A stretch of DNA of 64,000 nucleotides. It comes from Bacillota bacterium. Its GTDB lineage: Bacteria; Bacillota; Clostridia; Christensenellales; Aristaeellaceae. The notes beneath the pieces are model-generated. The model was given only the letters and a program-made list of their open reading frames with translations. It was not told the origin of the DNA and searched no databases. Shown in pieces: positions 52,884 through 62,693 of this stretch (position 1 is the first letter of the stretch; each line of letters opens with the position of its first letter). Location: assembly GCA_963169565.1 (NCBI GenBank), contig CAUJDI010000063.1, forward strand, positions 45,401 to 109,400, in the 5' to 3' direction. Both the position numbers and the translations under genes were made by a program.

Positions 52884-54656
52884 ATGGAAATGTTTCATGA
52901 CTCAAGGCTGATGCAATGCCGCTCCCCCATCGGGGCCGTGACGCAGGGCAGCGAGGTGCGGCTCAGGCTATACATCTTTGGCTTTGCTTCCGGTGTAAAA
53001 CTGCGCATCTGGAACGGCGGGGAGAAACTGATCCAGATGAACGATCTGGGTCTTGGCGAATATGAAGCCGTCATCCAGGTGCCGCAGCATCCCTGTCTGG
53101 TCTGGTATGATTTCCAGGCGGACGATGAACGCGGCCACAGACTGTACTACGGCAATGCCCGGGATCGAATGGGCGGCACCGGTGCGCATTATCAGGACCT
53201 GCCGCCAAGTTTTCAGATCACAGTGTACGATCCGGCCTTCAGCCCTCCCGAGTATCTGCGCAAAGGCGTCATGTACCAGATCTTTCCGGATCGATTTCAC
53301 CGCAGCCGGATGCCGGAAAGCGTCATCAGGGAACGCATCCTGCACGAAAATTGGTATGAAGAGCCGCTGATCACGGCGGATCTGCGCAGCGGGGACAACT
53401 GGGCGTTGGATTTCTACGGGGGAAACCTTGACGGAATCAGGGAAAAACTCCCCTACCTGCAGGAGCTTGGGGTCACAATCCTTTATTTGAACCCGATCTT
53501 CAGGGCAAGAAGCAACCATCGATACGACACAGGGGATTATCTGCAGGTTGACCCCCTGCTGGGTGATGAGGCCTCGCTGCAGCATTTGTGTGCGGAAGCG
53601 GATAAACGCGGCATACGGGTGATGCTGGACGGGGTGTTCAGCCACACGGGCGAGGACAGCAGGTATTTCAACAAGTATGGCAATTACCCAACGCTCGGCG
53701 CTTATCAAAGCAAGGGATCTCCGTACTACTCCTGGTACCAGTTCACAAGCTTTCCTGACCGATATGCCAGTTGGTGGGGCATCCCCACGCTGCCTGAAGT
53801 CAACAAGGAGAATGAAAGTTACAGGGAGTTCATCCTGGGCAATGACGGAGTCGCCAGGCACTGGCTCAAGGAAGGGGTAAGCGGCTGGCGGCTTGACGTG
53901 ACGGATGAGCTCCCGATGGGCTTTCTTCGCGGGCTTCGCGCGGCGGTGAGAAAAGAACGGAATGACGCCGCCCTGTTGGGCGAAGTATGGGAAGACGCCA
54001 GCAACAAGGTATCATACGGCGCGATGCGCAGCTACGTCCTGGGCGACACGCTGGACAGCGTGATGAATTATCCCCTGCGCGAGGTCCTGATCCAGTTCCT
54101 GACGCACGAAGTGCCTGCGGCAAAAGTCGTGCGCGTGATCCGCTCCCTGCAGGAGAATTATCCAGCTCCGTTTTTCTACTCACTGATGAACCTGATGGGC
54201 AGCCACGATCGCGCGCGGATCCTCAACGTCCTGGCAAAGAGGGAGTACGGGGATCTGCCGATCTCACAGCGCAGGGGCCTGAGGATGGACAAGGCGAACC
54301 GTGAAGCGGCAAAACAGAGAATGGAGAAGATGCTCGCAGCTATCATCGCGCTGCCTGGTATGCCAAGCATCTATTACGGCGATGAGGCGGGCATGGAAGG
54401 CGCGGCCGACCCCTTCTGCAGGGGGCCTTTCCCATGGGGACGCGAGGATGAAGAGGTGCTGGATATGGTGCGCAAGGCCATCAGGCTGCGCCATGAGCGT
54501 CCCGTTCTGCAGACTGGCTTCCTCGAGCTTTCCTATGAGGGTGAGGATACGCTGGTCATTCACAGAGGCGCGAGGAACGGGCTTGATGTGTTCGGGGCGC
54601 GGCTGGATGACGCACCTTATTCCCTCCGGATCACCAGGGACAGCCGGCGGTTCTAA
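52884..54656 (+). CDS. GH13 alpha-amylase family enzyme (neopullulanase/cyclomaltodextrinase type)
   Basis: 590 residues, no signal peptide, so cytoplasmic. N-terminal beta domain (about 1-120), catalytic barrel (about 125-510) with DGVFSHTG, the nucleophile in GWRLDVTDE, acid/base Glu in LLGEVWEDA and the third Asp in MGSHDRAR, then a short C-terminal beta domain. Acts on alpha-1,4/1,6 glucans or maltodextrins; exact substrate unknown. The SD is weak. It begins 25 nt after nth. Confidence 0.9.
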   Translation: MEMFHDSRLMQCRSPIGAVTQGSEVRLRLYIFGFASGVKLRIWNGGEKLIQMNDLGLGEYEAVIQVPQHPCLVWYDFQADDERGHRLYYGNARDRMGGTGAHYQDLPPSFQITVYDPAFSPPEYLRKGVMYQIFPDRFHRSRMPESVIRERILHENWYEEPLITADLRSGDNWALDFYGGNLDGIREKLPYLQELGVTILYLNPIFRARSNHRYDTGDYLQVDPLLGDEASLQHLCAEADKRGIRVMLDGVFSHTGEDSRYFNKYGNYPTLGAYQSKGSPYYSWYQFTSFPDRYASWWGIPTLPEVNKENESYREFILGNDGVARHWLKEGVSGWRLDVTDELPMGFLRGLRAAVRKERNDAALLGEVWEDASNKVSYGAMRSYVLGDTLDSVMNYPLREVLIQFLTHEVPAAKVVRVIRSLQENYPAPFFYSLMNLMGSHDRARILNVLAKREYGDLPISQRRGLRMDKANREAAKQRMEKMLAAIIALPGMPSIYYGDEAGMEGAADPFCRGPFPWGREDEEVLDMVRKAIRLRHERPVLQTGFLELSYEGEDTLVIHRGARNGLDVFGARLDDAPYSLRITRDSRRF

Positions 54657-54711
54657 GGCCGCGCGGCAAGAGCGTTATTTACGGAGTAATTCATGATTTT
54701 GTAATATTTTC

Positions 54712-54740
54712 TTGACATTTGAAAGCGATTACTCTACGAT
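54712..54740 (+). promoter_or_regulatory. Sigma-A-type promoter for the multi-repeat PG-binding protein
   Basis: TTGACA (54712-54717), 17-nt spacer, TACGAT (54735-54740); predicted start near 54747. It fixes the gene start at ATG 54775 rather than further upstream. Confidence 0.7.
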
Positions 54741-54774
54741 ATCAACGGAACAATGGGTCAGTACGGAGGTCACC

Positions 54775-57648
54775 ATGAGGATGAAACTCACCCGAGCGAT
54801 GGCTTGCCTGCTCTTGGCGGCGGTTTTATTCAATATGCCCCTGCCGGTAAAAGCTGAGGTGTATCCATACACCGCGCATGCCACCGATTCAGTCAGACTC
54901 CGCAGCGGCCCTTCTTCCAGTTCAGTCGTGCTGGCCACCATCAATCAGGGCGACGCGGTCCTTGTGACCGGCGCCGCAGGCAGCTATAAACTGGTCGAAT
55001 ATGAGGGGAAAAGAGGCTATGTGATGGCTTCCTTCCTTAATGGAGGAAGCCCGGCGGCCGAAAATGAGATCATCAATAGTTCTAGGTACCGGCTGTTGGC
55101 CGTCGGGAGCAGCGGCGCTGAGGTCAAAGCCCTTCAGGAAGCGCTGAGCGAGCTTGGATACTATTCGATCACCGTTGACAGCAAGTACGGCAGCAAAACC
55201 GAACAGGCGGTCCGCAGCTTTCAGGAGAAAAACAGGTTGAGCGTTTCAGGAACGGCGGACCAGTCCACCCAGGCCCTGCTGTTTGAAGGCCAGCCGGTCA
55301 ATACGGCCGGGCAGAAAGTCGACGTGAAAACACTGCCCCCGATCCCCGGCTACACCATGCGCCCAGGCGACCGCGGGGACGCTGTATTTGCCCTGCAGGA
55401 GAAACTGCTCAAGCTGAAATACTTTGATGGCAAACCTGACGGCGTCTATGGCGCCGGAACCGAAAATGCGGTCCGGCAGTTCCAGAGAGCCAACGGGCTT
55501 ACAGCCGACGGCATCGCCGGCGAAAAGACCCAGGCGGCCCTTGCCCGCGCCATCATTCCATCGCCTTCTGTCCAGCCAAGCCCTGCCCCGACAGGTGAAA
55601 CCTCCGTTTATTTTCCCTCTCCGGAAGGCGAAGCGGTCTATCCCTATCGGACAACGGCATCCGAAGCGGTCAATCTGCGCAAACGGGCATCCATCTCCTC
55701 CATGAGACTCATCACCGTCCCAAAGGGCGCGGCAGTGGAGGTGCTGGAGGATTCGGGGGATTACCTGAAGGCGGTTTACCGCGGCTATACAGGCTACGTG
55801 ATGAAAGACTACATCAATATCCCGGAGCAGTACCTGAGCGGCAGGACGCTGGAAGTGGATACGGATGCCAGGGTCAAATATGAGACGCTGACAAGCGGGG
55901 CGGAAGGGAAGAAGGTCCGCGCCCTGCAGCAGGCCTTGAAAGAGCTTGGGTTCTACAACGGCACGATCGACGGCAAGTTCGGCGCGGGAACGCTCGCGGC
56001 GCTCAAAGCGTTTCAAAAGAAGAACGGCCTTCGGGAAACAGGGATCGCCCTGCCTGAACTGCAGCAGCTCCTGTATGAAAAACGCGTTCGAAACAGCAAG
56101 AACAGCCTGGTCACCCTCAAGACGCTGCCGCCGGTTGACGGTCTGACGCTGGCTGAAGGCGATTACGGCGACGCGGTGTACGAGCTGCATCAGCTGCTGG
56201 TCCAAAACAAGCTCTACACAGGCGAGGTCGGCTATGAGTTTACGCGCGCGACTGCGGCGGCCGTCCGCGCCTTCCAGAAAGCCCACAGCATCAAGGAAAC
56301 AGGAAAGGCTGACAGCTTTACGCTTCTGGCGCTGAGGGCCGCGGCAGTGACCCCGACGCCCGGGAACGGTGTGACGCCATCGCCGACCCCGATCACGGAA
56401 GACAACGTGGTCATCATCCGCTCAGGCGCGCGCGGTCAGGCAGTCAGCAGGCTGCAGACCAGATTGGTAGAGCTTGGTTATTACAGCATCGCTCCTGACG
56501 GCGAGTACAACAGCGATGATATCGCGGCTGTCCGGCAGTTTCAGAGGGTCAACGGGCTGACTGTCAACGGGGTTGCCGATCTGGCGACCCAGCAGACCCT
56601 ATATGCTTCCTACGCGCTTCGGGCGGACGCACAGGCAAGCCAGGCAACGCCCTCACCGAACCCTGGAGCTCCGCTGAAGATCGGTTCTTCCGGCAGTGAA
56701 GTGAGAGCGATGCAGTCCCGGCTGATCACGCTGAAGTACCTCACTGGAACAGCAGACGGTATTTTCGGCACACAGACCGCGGCCGCTGTCTCCTCCTTTC
56801 AGCAGACCAACGGACTGGTCAATGACGGGATCGCAGGAAGCCAGACGCTTGGCGTCCTCTACAGCGCCAGCGCAAAAGCCTATTCAACGCCCAAAGCAAC
56901 CCCGACTCCGAAGGCAAGCCCGACGCCGGAAGTCTTTAAGATCGGTGATACTGGAAGCGGCGTGGTTTCTATCCAACAGAGGCTGATCGCCCTAAAATAC
57001 CTCATCGGCAGCGCTGACGGCATCTTTGGGCCTGGCACCTTCAACGCAGTCAAGGCATTCCAGGAGAAGAACAGACTGGAAGCTGACGGTGTTGCCGGCA
57101 AGCTGACCATTGCCAAACTCAATTCACCAAGCGCGATCGCCAATTCCGGCTTGATCGCCCCGGTGACCCCCACCCCCGCACCGCAGCCCACATCGGGCCC
57201 CTCCTTCACCGCGCCGAAGGCAAGCGAGGTCAGGTTCGCCAACTGGTACAACGAGATCCGTCCGATCGCCCAGCGTCTTCGCAATGTCGTGATCTATGAT
57301 TTCATCTCCGGAAAGCACTATAATTTCAGGCTTTACAGCCTGGGAAAACATGCTGACGGCGCCACGCTCACCAAGGAAGACACAGAGATCATGAACAGCG
57401 TACTGGGCGAAAACAACTGGACTCCACGCCCTGTCTGGGTCATCTTCAGCGACGGACGCGTCTATATGGCCTCCACGCACAGCCACGGACATGAGACAGA
57501 CTATATCTCCTCCAATGGCCTGACGGGTCATCTGTGCATCCACTTCCCAAGGGAAATGGAAGAGGCAGCATTGACGGGTCCCTATGCCGTTTCCCATCAG
57601 AACGCCATTCTGGCAGGCTGGGACCTGACCCAGAACATGGCTAGATAG
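54775..57648 (+). CDS. Exported protein with two SH3 and seven PG-binding-1 repeats and a novel-looking C-terminal domain
   Basis: 957 residues. Signal peptide (1-28, ending PVKA), SH3b (about 31-88), PG-binding repeats starting near 107 and 195, SH3b (about 288-345), then PG-binding repeats near 372, 459, 547, 633 and 720, separated by Pro/Thr/Ser linkers. The last 140 residues (about 820-957) form a separate domain with VVIYDFISGKHYNF, STHSHGHETDY and LTGHLCIHFPREMEE, conserved-looking His and Cys residues. Probably a cell-wall protein, with the C-terminus possibly enzymatic. GGAGGTCACC precedes the ATG. Confidence 0.85.
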   Translation: MRMKLTRAMACLLLAAVLFNMPLPVKAEVYPYTAHATDSVRLRSGPSSSSVVLATINQGDAVLVTGAAGSYKLVEYEGKRGYVMASFLNGGSPAAENEIINSSRYRLLAVGSSGAEVKALQEALSELGYYSITVDSKYGSKTEQAVRSFQEKNRLSVSGTADQSTQALLFEGQPVNTAGQKVDVKTLPPIPGYTMRPGDRGDAVFALQEKLLKLKYFDGKPDGVYGAGTENAVRQFQRANGLTADGIAGEKTQAALARAIIPSPSVQPSPAPTGETSVYFPSPEGEAVYPYRTTASEAVNLRKRASISSMRLITVPKGAAVEVLEDSGDYLKAVYRGYTGYVMKDYINIPEQYLSGRTLEVDTDARVKYETLTSGAEGKKVRALQQALKELGFYNGTIDGKFGAGTLAALKAFQKKNGLRETGIALPELQQLLYEKRVRNSKNSLVTLKTLPPVDGLTLAEGDYGDAVYELHQLLVQNKLYTGEVGYEFTRATAAAVRAFQKAHSIKETGKADSFTLLALRAAAVTPTPGNGVTPSPTPITEDNVVIIRSGARGQAVSRLQTRLVELGYYSIAPDGEYNSDDIAAVRQFQRVNGLTVNGVADLATQQTLYASYALRADAQASQATPSPNPGAPLKIGSSGSEVRAMQSRLITLKYLTGTADGIFGTQTAAAVSSFQQTNGLVNDGIAGSQTLGVLYSASAKAYSTPKATPTPKASPTPEVFKIGDTGSGVVSIQQRLIALKYLIGSADGIFGPGTFNAVKAFQEKNRLEADGVAGKLTIAKLNSPSAIANSGLIAPVTPTPAPQPTSGPSFTAPKASEVRFANWYNEIRPIAQRLRNVVIYDFISGKHYNFRLYSLGKHADGATLTKEDTEIMNSVLGENNWTPRPVWVIFSDGRVYMASTHSHGHETDYISSNGLTGHLCIHFPREMEEAALTGPYAVSHQNAILAGWDLTQNMAR

Positions 57649-57663
57649 TTTGGCAATAAAGAC

Positions 57664-58353
57664 ATGAGTCAGCCTATCCTCATCGCTGTCGATGGTCCTG
57701 TCAGTGCTGGAAAGTCTTCGCTTTGCGATGCTTTGGCCAAGGAGCTTGACATCCTTCATCTGGATACCGGCGCCATGTACCGCGCGATCGGCCTGTATGC
57801 CATTGAAAGCGGCATATCCCCGGAGGACGGGGATGCGCTGGACAGGGTCATCAAGGAGCAGAAAGCTGTCGTCAGTGTCGAGTACCGTGACGGCCGCCAG
57901 TTGACGCTGCTGAACGGAATGGACGTCACGGGCATGCTTCGCGGGGAGGCAGTGGGCGCGGCGGCATCCTCCGTATCCCGGTTCCCTTCTGTCAGGCGCT
58001 ACCTCGTCAGCGTACAGCAAAGGCTGGCCAGGGAGAAAAGCCTGCTGATCGACGGACGGGACATCGGCACGGTGGTGCTGCCGGACGCAAAGGTGAAGAT
58101 CTTCCTGACCGCGAGCCCTGAAGCACGCGCGCTCAGGCGGTATACACAGCTGCTCTCCTCCGGAGTCAGGGCAGATTATCAGCAAGTACTGACTGATCTT
58201 CTGGCAAGGGATGAACAGGACCAGAACCGCGCCTGCGACCCGCTACGGCCCGCGGAAGACGCGGTCATCCTGGATACCTCGAGTTTGAGTTTTCAGGAAT
58301 CCCTGAGTGAAATGCTCAGGATCGTGAAGGCCCGATATGCAATCAGCGCTTAA
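57664..58353 (+). CDS. cmk: (d)CMP kinase
   Basis: 229 residues. P-loop VDGPVSAGKSSLCDAL, LDTGAMYRAIGLYA, LIDGRDIGTVVLPDA and the lid region RRYTQLLSSG are typical. Weak SD; 15 nt after the PG-binding gene stop, so possibly on its transcript. Its end overlaps plsC by 17 nt. The cmk-plsC-ispH/rpsA order is a well-known Clostridia arrangement. Confidence 0.96.
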   Translation: MSQPILIAVDGPVSAGKSSLCDALAKELDILHLDTGAMYRAIGLYAIESGISPEDGDALDRVIKEQKAVVSVEYRDGRQLTLLNGMDVTGMLRGEAVGAAASSVSRFPSVRRYLVSVQQRLAREKSLLIDGRDIGTVVLPDAKVKIFLTASPEARALRRYTQLLSSGVRADYQQVLTDLLARDEQDQNRACDPLRPAEDAVILDTSSLSFQESLSEMLRIVKARYAISA

Positions 58354-58963
58354 GTCACAGCCAAGGACCCCGTTCTATCAGTTTGCGCGCAGGCTGCTGT
58401 CTGTTTTTTGCGTCCTGTTCTTTCCGTACAGGGTTGAGAACCCTCAGGATTTTCAGCTGGATGCGCCTTTCATCCTCATCGCAAACCACCAAAGCCTGCT
58501 TGATCCAATCATCCTGGCCGTGATCCTGAAAAAGCATGAGATCCGGTTTATCGGCAAGCGGGAATTGACGAAGAACAGGATCCTCGCCTGGATCTTCAAA
58601 CGCCTCCATATGATCGCCGTAACAAGGCACATGAGCGACTTGAGCGCCATGCGCGCTGCCGCGGAAGCATTGAGGCAGGGACATGTGCTTGGCATTTTTC
58701 CCGAGGGGACACGCCGCACCGGCAAGGCAATGGAAACCATCGAGTCCGGCGTCAGCTTCCTGGCGCTCAGAAGCGGAGCGCCTCTGCTGCCGGTCTATTT
58801 CTGCAGCAAGCCTGGATTGCTCAAGAGGACAAGCATTGTTGCGGGCGCCATGATCCCCTATGATGACCTGTCGGCAAAAGGCCTGGACAAGAGTTCAGCG
58901 GAAGCCCTGAACCGTAGGATCCAGGAAACGTATGTAAAAATGCAGAATAAGTACAAGCAGTGA
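58337..58963 (+). CDS. plsC: 1-acyl-sn-glycerol-3-phosphate acyltransferase
   Basis: Makes phosphatidic acid at the membrane. 208 residues with the catalytic NHQSLLDP (H-x4-D), IGKRELTKNRILAWIFKRL, IFPEGTRRTGK and PLLPVYF blocks. One hydrophobic N-terminal segment. Starts inside the end of cmk. Confidence 0.94.
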   Translation: MQSALKSQPRTPFYQFARRLLSVFCVLFFPYRVENPQDFQLDAPFILIANHQSLLDPIILAVILKKHEIRFIGKRELTKNRILAWIFKRLHMIAVTRHMSDLSAMRAAAEALRQGHVLGIFPEGTRRTGKAMETIESGVSFLALRSGAPLLPVYFCSKPGLLKRTSIVAGAMIPYDDLSAKGLDKSSAEALNRRIQETYVKMQNKYKQ

Positions 58964-59026
58964 GCGGCCGCTTCGTTCCCGTTAGGCCGGATCATTTCTC
59001 TTAAGAAGTCAGGAGATATTGACAGG

Positions 59027-61315
59027 ATGCCGATTCAGGTGGCAAAGCACGCGGGGTTCTGCATGGGGGTCAGCCGGGCCATCAATCAGGCGGCAGAAAC
59101 AGCGCAGCAAGCGAAAGATCAGGGTTTCCCGGCTTATTCGCTGGGGGAATTGATCCACAACTCGGAAGTGGTGCGTTCCCTGAAAGACAAGGGTTTGAAT
59201 CCGGTCAAGACGCCGAAAGAGGCTCAGGGAGGCTTTCTCGTCATCAGAAGTCACGGTGTTTCACCGGATATTCTTGATGAAAGCAGGCATTATGCAGAAA
59301 AAGTAGTTGACTGTACCTGCATTTTCGTGCATCATGTTCATCGGTTGGTATCCGATTTCAGCCAAAATGGAGCGCCTGTCATCATTTTGGGCGATCCGGA
59401 TCATCCGGAAGTGATCGGGATCAGGGGTTGGTGCCGTGGAGAGCATTATGTGATCCATCACGCCTCACAGATCCCGGAACTGCCTGAATCCGCGGCTGAT
59501 GCGATGGTGGTCAGCCAAACGACGTTCCCGCCGTCGTCCTGGGGCGAATTAACGGAAGCTCTGCTGAACCGTTTCCCCCGCCTTCATCTGTGCAACACCG
59601 TCTGCAGGACGACAAGTCTCAGGCAGGCAGAGGCAGAGGTGCTGGCCAAGGCTTCCGACAGGATGATCGTCGTAGGCAGCAGGCATAGCGCAAACACGCA
59701 GAAACTGTTTGAGACCTGCCGGAAGTGGTGCTCTGAAACGTACCTGGTAGACAGTGCGGCTGACCTGTCAGGGTACCCGATGGATCCAGCCAAAGAAATG
59801 ATCGGCATCACCGCCGGTGCATCAACACCGGCGTGGTCACTTAAGGAGGTTGTTGACTTTATGAACGACTTGGAACTCAATGGACAGACACAGAATACCG
59901 AAAACGGCAGCGCGCTTCCCGAAATCACCGAAGTCCCGGCAGATGCCGTTGAAGCGGCGGCAGAAGTGATGGAAGCCGCCGAAAGCAAACCCGCGGCACC
60001 GGCTGAGGAAGCGGCTGTTGAAAAGAAAGCTGAAGCTCCGGTACAGGCGCAGCCTGTCGCTGAGAAACCGCAGAGTTTTATGGACGAGGTCGCCGCCAAC
60101 ATCGCGCGCATCCGGAACGGCCAGACCGTGACCGGCAAGATCGTCCAGATCACTGATGATGAAGTCTGTGTCAACATCGGATATAAATCTGACGGGCTGC
60201 TCAAGCGTGATGAACTGGTGGACAAGGATGCGAAGCTCGGAGATGAGATCGACGTTGAGATCGTAAAGGTCAACGACGGGGAAGGCAACGTGATCCTCTC
60301 GCAGCGCAACATCGTCAACCGCAAGGTTTGGAATGAGCTGATGGAGAAGTACGCCAGGGGCGAACTGGTCGACGGCGTCGGCAAAGAGGCCGTCAAGGGC
60401 GGATTGCTCGCCAATGTCGACGGCGTCCGCGCCTTCATCCCCGCCTCCCATCTTGCCCAGCGGTATGTCGAGAAGATCTCCCAGTTCGTCGGCCAGCCGA
60501 TGAAGCTGAAGATCATCGAGGTTGATGAAGGGAAGAAACGGATCGTCGCCAGCCGCAAGGAAGCCCTGGCCATCGAGAGCGAGGCGGTCAAGGAAGCCGT
60601 CTGGAGCAAGCTTGTTGAAGGAAGCCTCGTCAAGGGGATCGTTCGCCGTTTCACAAGCTTCGGCGCATTTGTGGACCTGGGCGGAGTTGACGGTCTGATC
60701 CATGTGTCCGATCTGAGCTGGAATCGCTCCGTCACCCCCAGCGAGGTCCTGCAGGTCAACCAGGAGGTCGAAGTCAAGATCCTTTCCCTCGACCGTGAGC
60801 GCGAGCGGATCGCCCTGGGCTACAAGCAGCTGCAGCCCAGACCCTGGGACAACATCGAGGAGAAGTATCCTGTCGGCACCATCCTGACAAGGAAGATCGT
60901 CCGTGTCAGGCCCTTCGGCGCTTTCATTGAGCTGGAACCCGGCGTTGACGGTCTGGTGCATATCTCCCAGGTCGCGCACACAAGGGTCGAGAAGATCGAG
61001 GATGCGGTCAGCCCCGGGCAGGAAGTGAACGTGAAGGTGCTGGCTGTTGACCCGGATGCAAAGCGGATCAGCCTTTCGATCAGGGAAGCGCTGGAAGACA
61101 GCGCAATGGTCTATGATGCGGCGATCCCAGGCGAAGGCAATGAACCCGGCTCCATGAGTGAAGTGACAGCGTCTGAACTGCAGGCCGCGGCGGAACCGGA
61201 AGCAGCGGCAGCGGAAGAAATCAAAGAGGAAACCTCGCTGGAGAGAGCCATGCGCAAGGCACGCGAAGAGCGGGACGAGCATGATGCCGCAGTCAATGAG
61301 GAAGAAAACGGCTAA
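59027..61315 (+). CDS. ispH-rpsA: Bifunctional HMBPP reductase (IspH) - ribosomal protein S1 fusion
   Basis: 762 residues. Part 1 (about 1-282) is IspH, the last step of the MEP isoprenoid pathway, with the three Fe-S cysteines in GFCMGV, DCTCIF and NTVCRTT and the VSQTTF segment. A linker rich in Glu, Ala and Pro (about 283-360) leads to four S1 RNA-binding repeats (near 365, 450, 532 and 617), the third and fourth with FGAFVDL/FGAFIEL, and an acidic tail. The fusion is known from many Clostridia. Start ATG 59027 with AGGAG further upstream. Confidence 0.95.
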   Translation: MPIQVAKHAGFCMGVSRAINQAAETAQQAKDQGFPAYSLGELIHNSEVVRSLKDKGLNPVKTPKEAQGGFLVIRSHGVSPDILDESRHYAEKVVDCTCIFVHHVHRLVSDFSQNGAPVIILGDPDHPEVIGIRGWCRGEHYVIHHASQIPELPESAADAMVVSQTTFPPSSWGELTEALLNRFPRLHLCNTVCRTTSLRQAEAEVLAKASDRMIVVGSRHSANTQKLFETCRKWCSETYLVDSAADLSGYPMDPAKEMIGITAGASTPAWSLKEVVDFMNDLELNGQTQNTENGSALPEITEVPADAVEAAAEVMEAAESKPAAPAEEAAVEKKAEAPVQAQPVAEKPQSFMDEVAANIARIRNGQTVTGKIVQITDDEVCVNIGYKSDGLLKRDELVDKDAKLGDEIDVEIVKVNDGEGNVILSQRNIVNRKVWNELMEKYARGELVDGVGKEAVKGGLLANVDGVRAFIPASHLAQRYVEKISQFVGQPMKLKIIEVDEGKKRIVASRKEALAIESEAVKEAVWSKLVEGSLVKGIVRRFTSFGAFVDLGGVDGLIHVSDLSWNRSVTPSEVLQVNQEVEVKILSLDRERERIALGYKQLQPRPWDNIEEKYPVGTILTRKIVRVRPFGAFIELEPGVDGLVHISQVAHTRVEKIEDAVSPGQEVNVKVLAVDPDAKRISLSIREALEDSAMVYDAAIPGEGNEPGSMSEVTASELQAAAEPEAAAAEEIKEETSLERAMRKAREERDEHDAAVNEEENG

Positions 61316-61347
61316 GAAACCTGACTGCTGCTGAACTGACATCAAAC

Positions 61348-61383
61348 AATCAAGCTGCGTCGAATCGGCGCAGCTTGATTTTT
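61348..61383 (+). terminator. Terminator after ispH-rpsA
   Basis: AATCAAGCTGCG (61348-61359) pairs with CGCAGCTTGATT (61369-61380), followed by TTT. Strong 12-bp stem. Confidence 0.9.
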
Positions 61384-61454
61384 CATTGACCCCATCGGTC
61401 CGTTTCCTTTGATAAACTCTATATACAGAAGTCCCGCATCCCCTACTTCCACAA

Positions 61455-61482
61455 GAAAAAGCCCCGCCTTTGCAGGCAGGGC
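61455..61482 (-). terminator. Terminator after rplA
   Basis: Minus strand GCCCTGCC (61475-61482) pairs with GGCGGGGC (61461-61468; one G-T pair), then TTTTT. Ends the tuf-rplA operon; rplJ does not follow. Confidence 0.85.
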
Positions 61483-61502
61483 CAAGGATTTTGGATTCAG
61501 CC

Positions 61503-62192
61503 TCAGAATTTCGCCGGGTTCAGGCGAATGGATGGGCCCATGGTCGTGCTGAGATACAGGGACTTCAGATAGACGCCCTTGGATGTCGCGGGCTTTGCCT
61601 TGATCACCGCCTCCATCAGCGCAGTCAGGTTCTCTGTCAGCTTGTTGTCTTCAAATGATACCTTTCCGATGGGGCAGTGGGCAATGGCGGTCTTGTCGAT
61701 GCGGTACTCGACTTTACCGGCCTTGATGTCCGTGATCGCCTTGGCGACGTCATTGGTCACAGTGCCTGATTTCGGGTTGGGCATCAGACCCTTGGGTCCT
61801 AGGATCCGGCCGATCTTTCCGACGACGCCCATCATGTCAGGGGTCGCGATACAAACGTCAAAACCAAACCAGTTCTCTGACTTGATCTTCTCGACCAGAT
61901 CAGCTTCACCCACAAAATCAGCTCCGGCAGCCCTGGCTTCCTCGGCCTTATCCGCCTTGGCAAAAACCAGAACGCGCACTTCTTTGCCTGTGCCGTGCGG
62001 CAACACGACCGCGCCGCGGACCTGCTGGTCCGCATGACGCGGGTCTACGCCCAGGCGGATGGACAGCTCGACTGTTTCATCAAACTTTGCTTTCCCGGTC
62101 TTTTTGACCAGGGCGATCGCCTCGTCCGGATCATATAGCTTTTTGTCGTCAATGAGTTTCTTTGACTCAATGTATTTTTTCCCGTGCTTCAT
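61503..62192 (-). CDS. rplA: 50S ribosomal protein L1
   Basis: 229 residues, complete: [21 protein letters not shown] start, [30 protein letters not shown], and [32 protein letters not shown] precedes the ATG. L1 represses translation of its own operon in bacteria; L1-site look-alikes occur upstream (62208-62236 and 62694-62723). Confidence 0.98.
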   Translation of the reverse strand: MKHGKKYIESKKLIDDKKLYDPDEAIALVKKTGKAKFDETVELSIRLGVDPRHADQQVRGAVVLPHGTGKEVRVLVFAKADKAEEARAAGADFVGEADLVEKIKSENWFGFDVCIATPDMMGVVGKIGRILGPKGLMPNPKSGTVTNDVAKAITDIKAGKVEYRIDKTAIAHCPIGKVSFEDNKLTENLTALMEAVIKAKPATSKGVYLKSLYLSTTMGPSIRLNPAKF

Positions 62193-62207
62193 GTTATCTT
62201 CCTTCCT

Positions 62208-62236
62208 GTGGTGTTAACGGCGCTAAGTCCTCCCAC
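62208..62236 (-). promoter_or_regulatory. L1-binding-site look-alike in the rplK-rplA gap
   Basis: Minus strand GTGGGAGG ... CTTAGCGCC ... CCAC; the ends GTGG and CCAC can pair. It resembles the L1 site of 23S rRNA (GGUGGGAGGC... ACCAC). Shared with the element before rplK. Confidence 0.6.
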
Positions 62237-62244
62237 ACCTTTCC

Positions 62245-62670
62245 CTACTCTTCGACAGTGACGCCCATGCTGCGTGCGGTACCCTTGACCATGCTCATCG
62301 CGGCCTCAATGCTGGCGGCGTTCAGGTCAACCATTTTGGTGGCGGCGATCTCACGCAGCTGATCTTTCGTCAGCTGGCCGACCTTGACCTTCTGGGGCTG
62401 TGCGCTGCCGCTTTCAACGTTGATCGCTTTCTTGATCAGTACGGGCACAGGCGGGGTTTTCGTGATAAACGTGAAGGAGCGGTCAGAGTAAACTGTGATC
62501 ACGACCGGGATGATATATCCGGCCTGCTTGGCGGTGCGGTCATTGAATTCCTTGCAGAATCCGGGGATATTGACGCCGTGCTGCCCCAGTGCAGGCCCGA
62601 TCGGGGGGGCGGGTGTCGCCTTGGCTGCGTTGACCTGCAGTTTGATGATGGCTGTAACTTTTTTTGCCAT
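62245..62670 (-). CDS. rplK: 50S ribosomal protein L11
   Basis: 141 residues: [35 protein letters not shown] and the C-terminal [21 protein letters not shown] precedes the ATG. Confidence 0.98.
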   Translation of the reverse strand: MAKKVTAIIKLQVNAAKATPAPPIGPALGQHGVNIPGFCKEFNDRTAKQAGYIIPVVITVYSDRSFTFITKTPPVPVLIKKAINVESGSAQPQKVKVGQLTKDQLREIAATKMVDLNAASIEAAMSMVKGTARSMGVTVEE

Positions 62671-62693
62671 TTTTTGGTTCCTCCTAAAGTTTT

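Noticed and set aside
55090..57130. Repeated DNA pattern suggesting a CRISPR or tandem repeat
   Set aside because: It is the seven protein-level PG-binding repeats; nucleotide copies are diverged and irregular in spacing.
59837..61345. Open frame of about 500 codons on the minus strand
   Set aside because: Antisense to ispH-rpsA, no SD, composition of a mirror frame.
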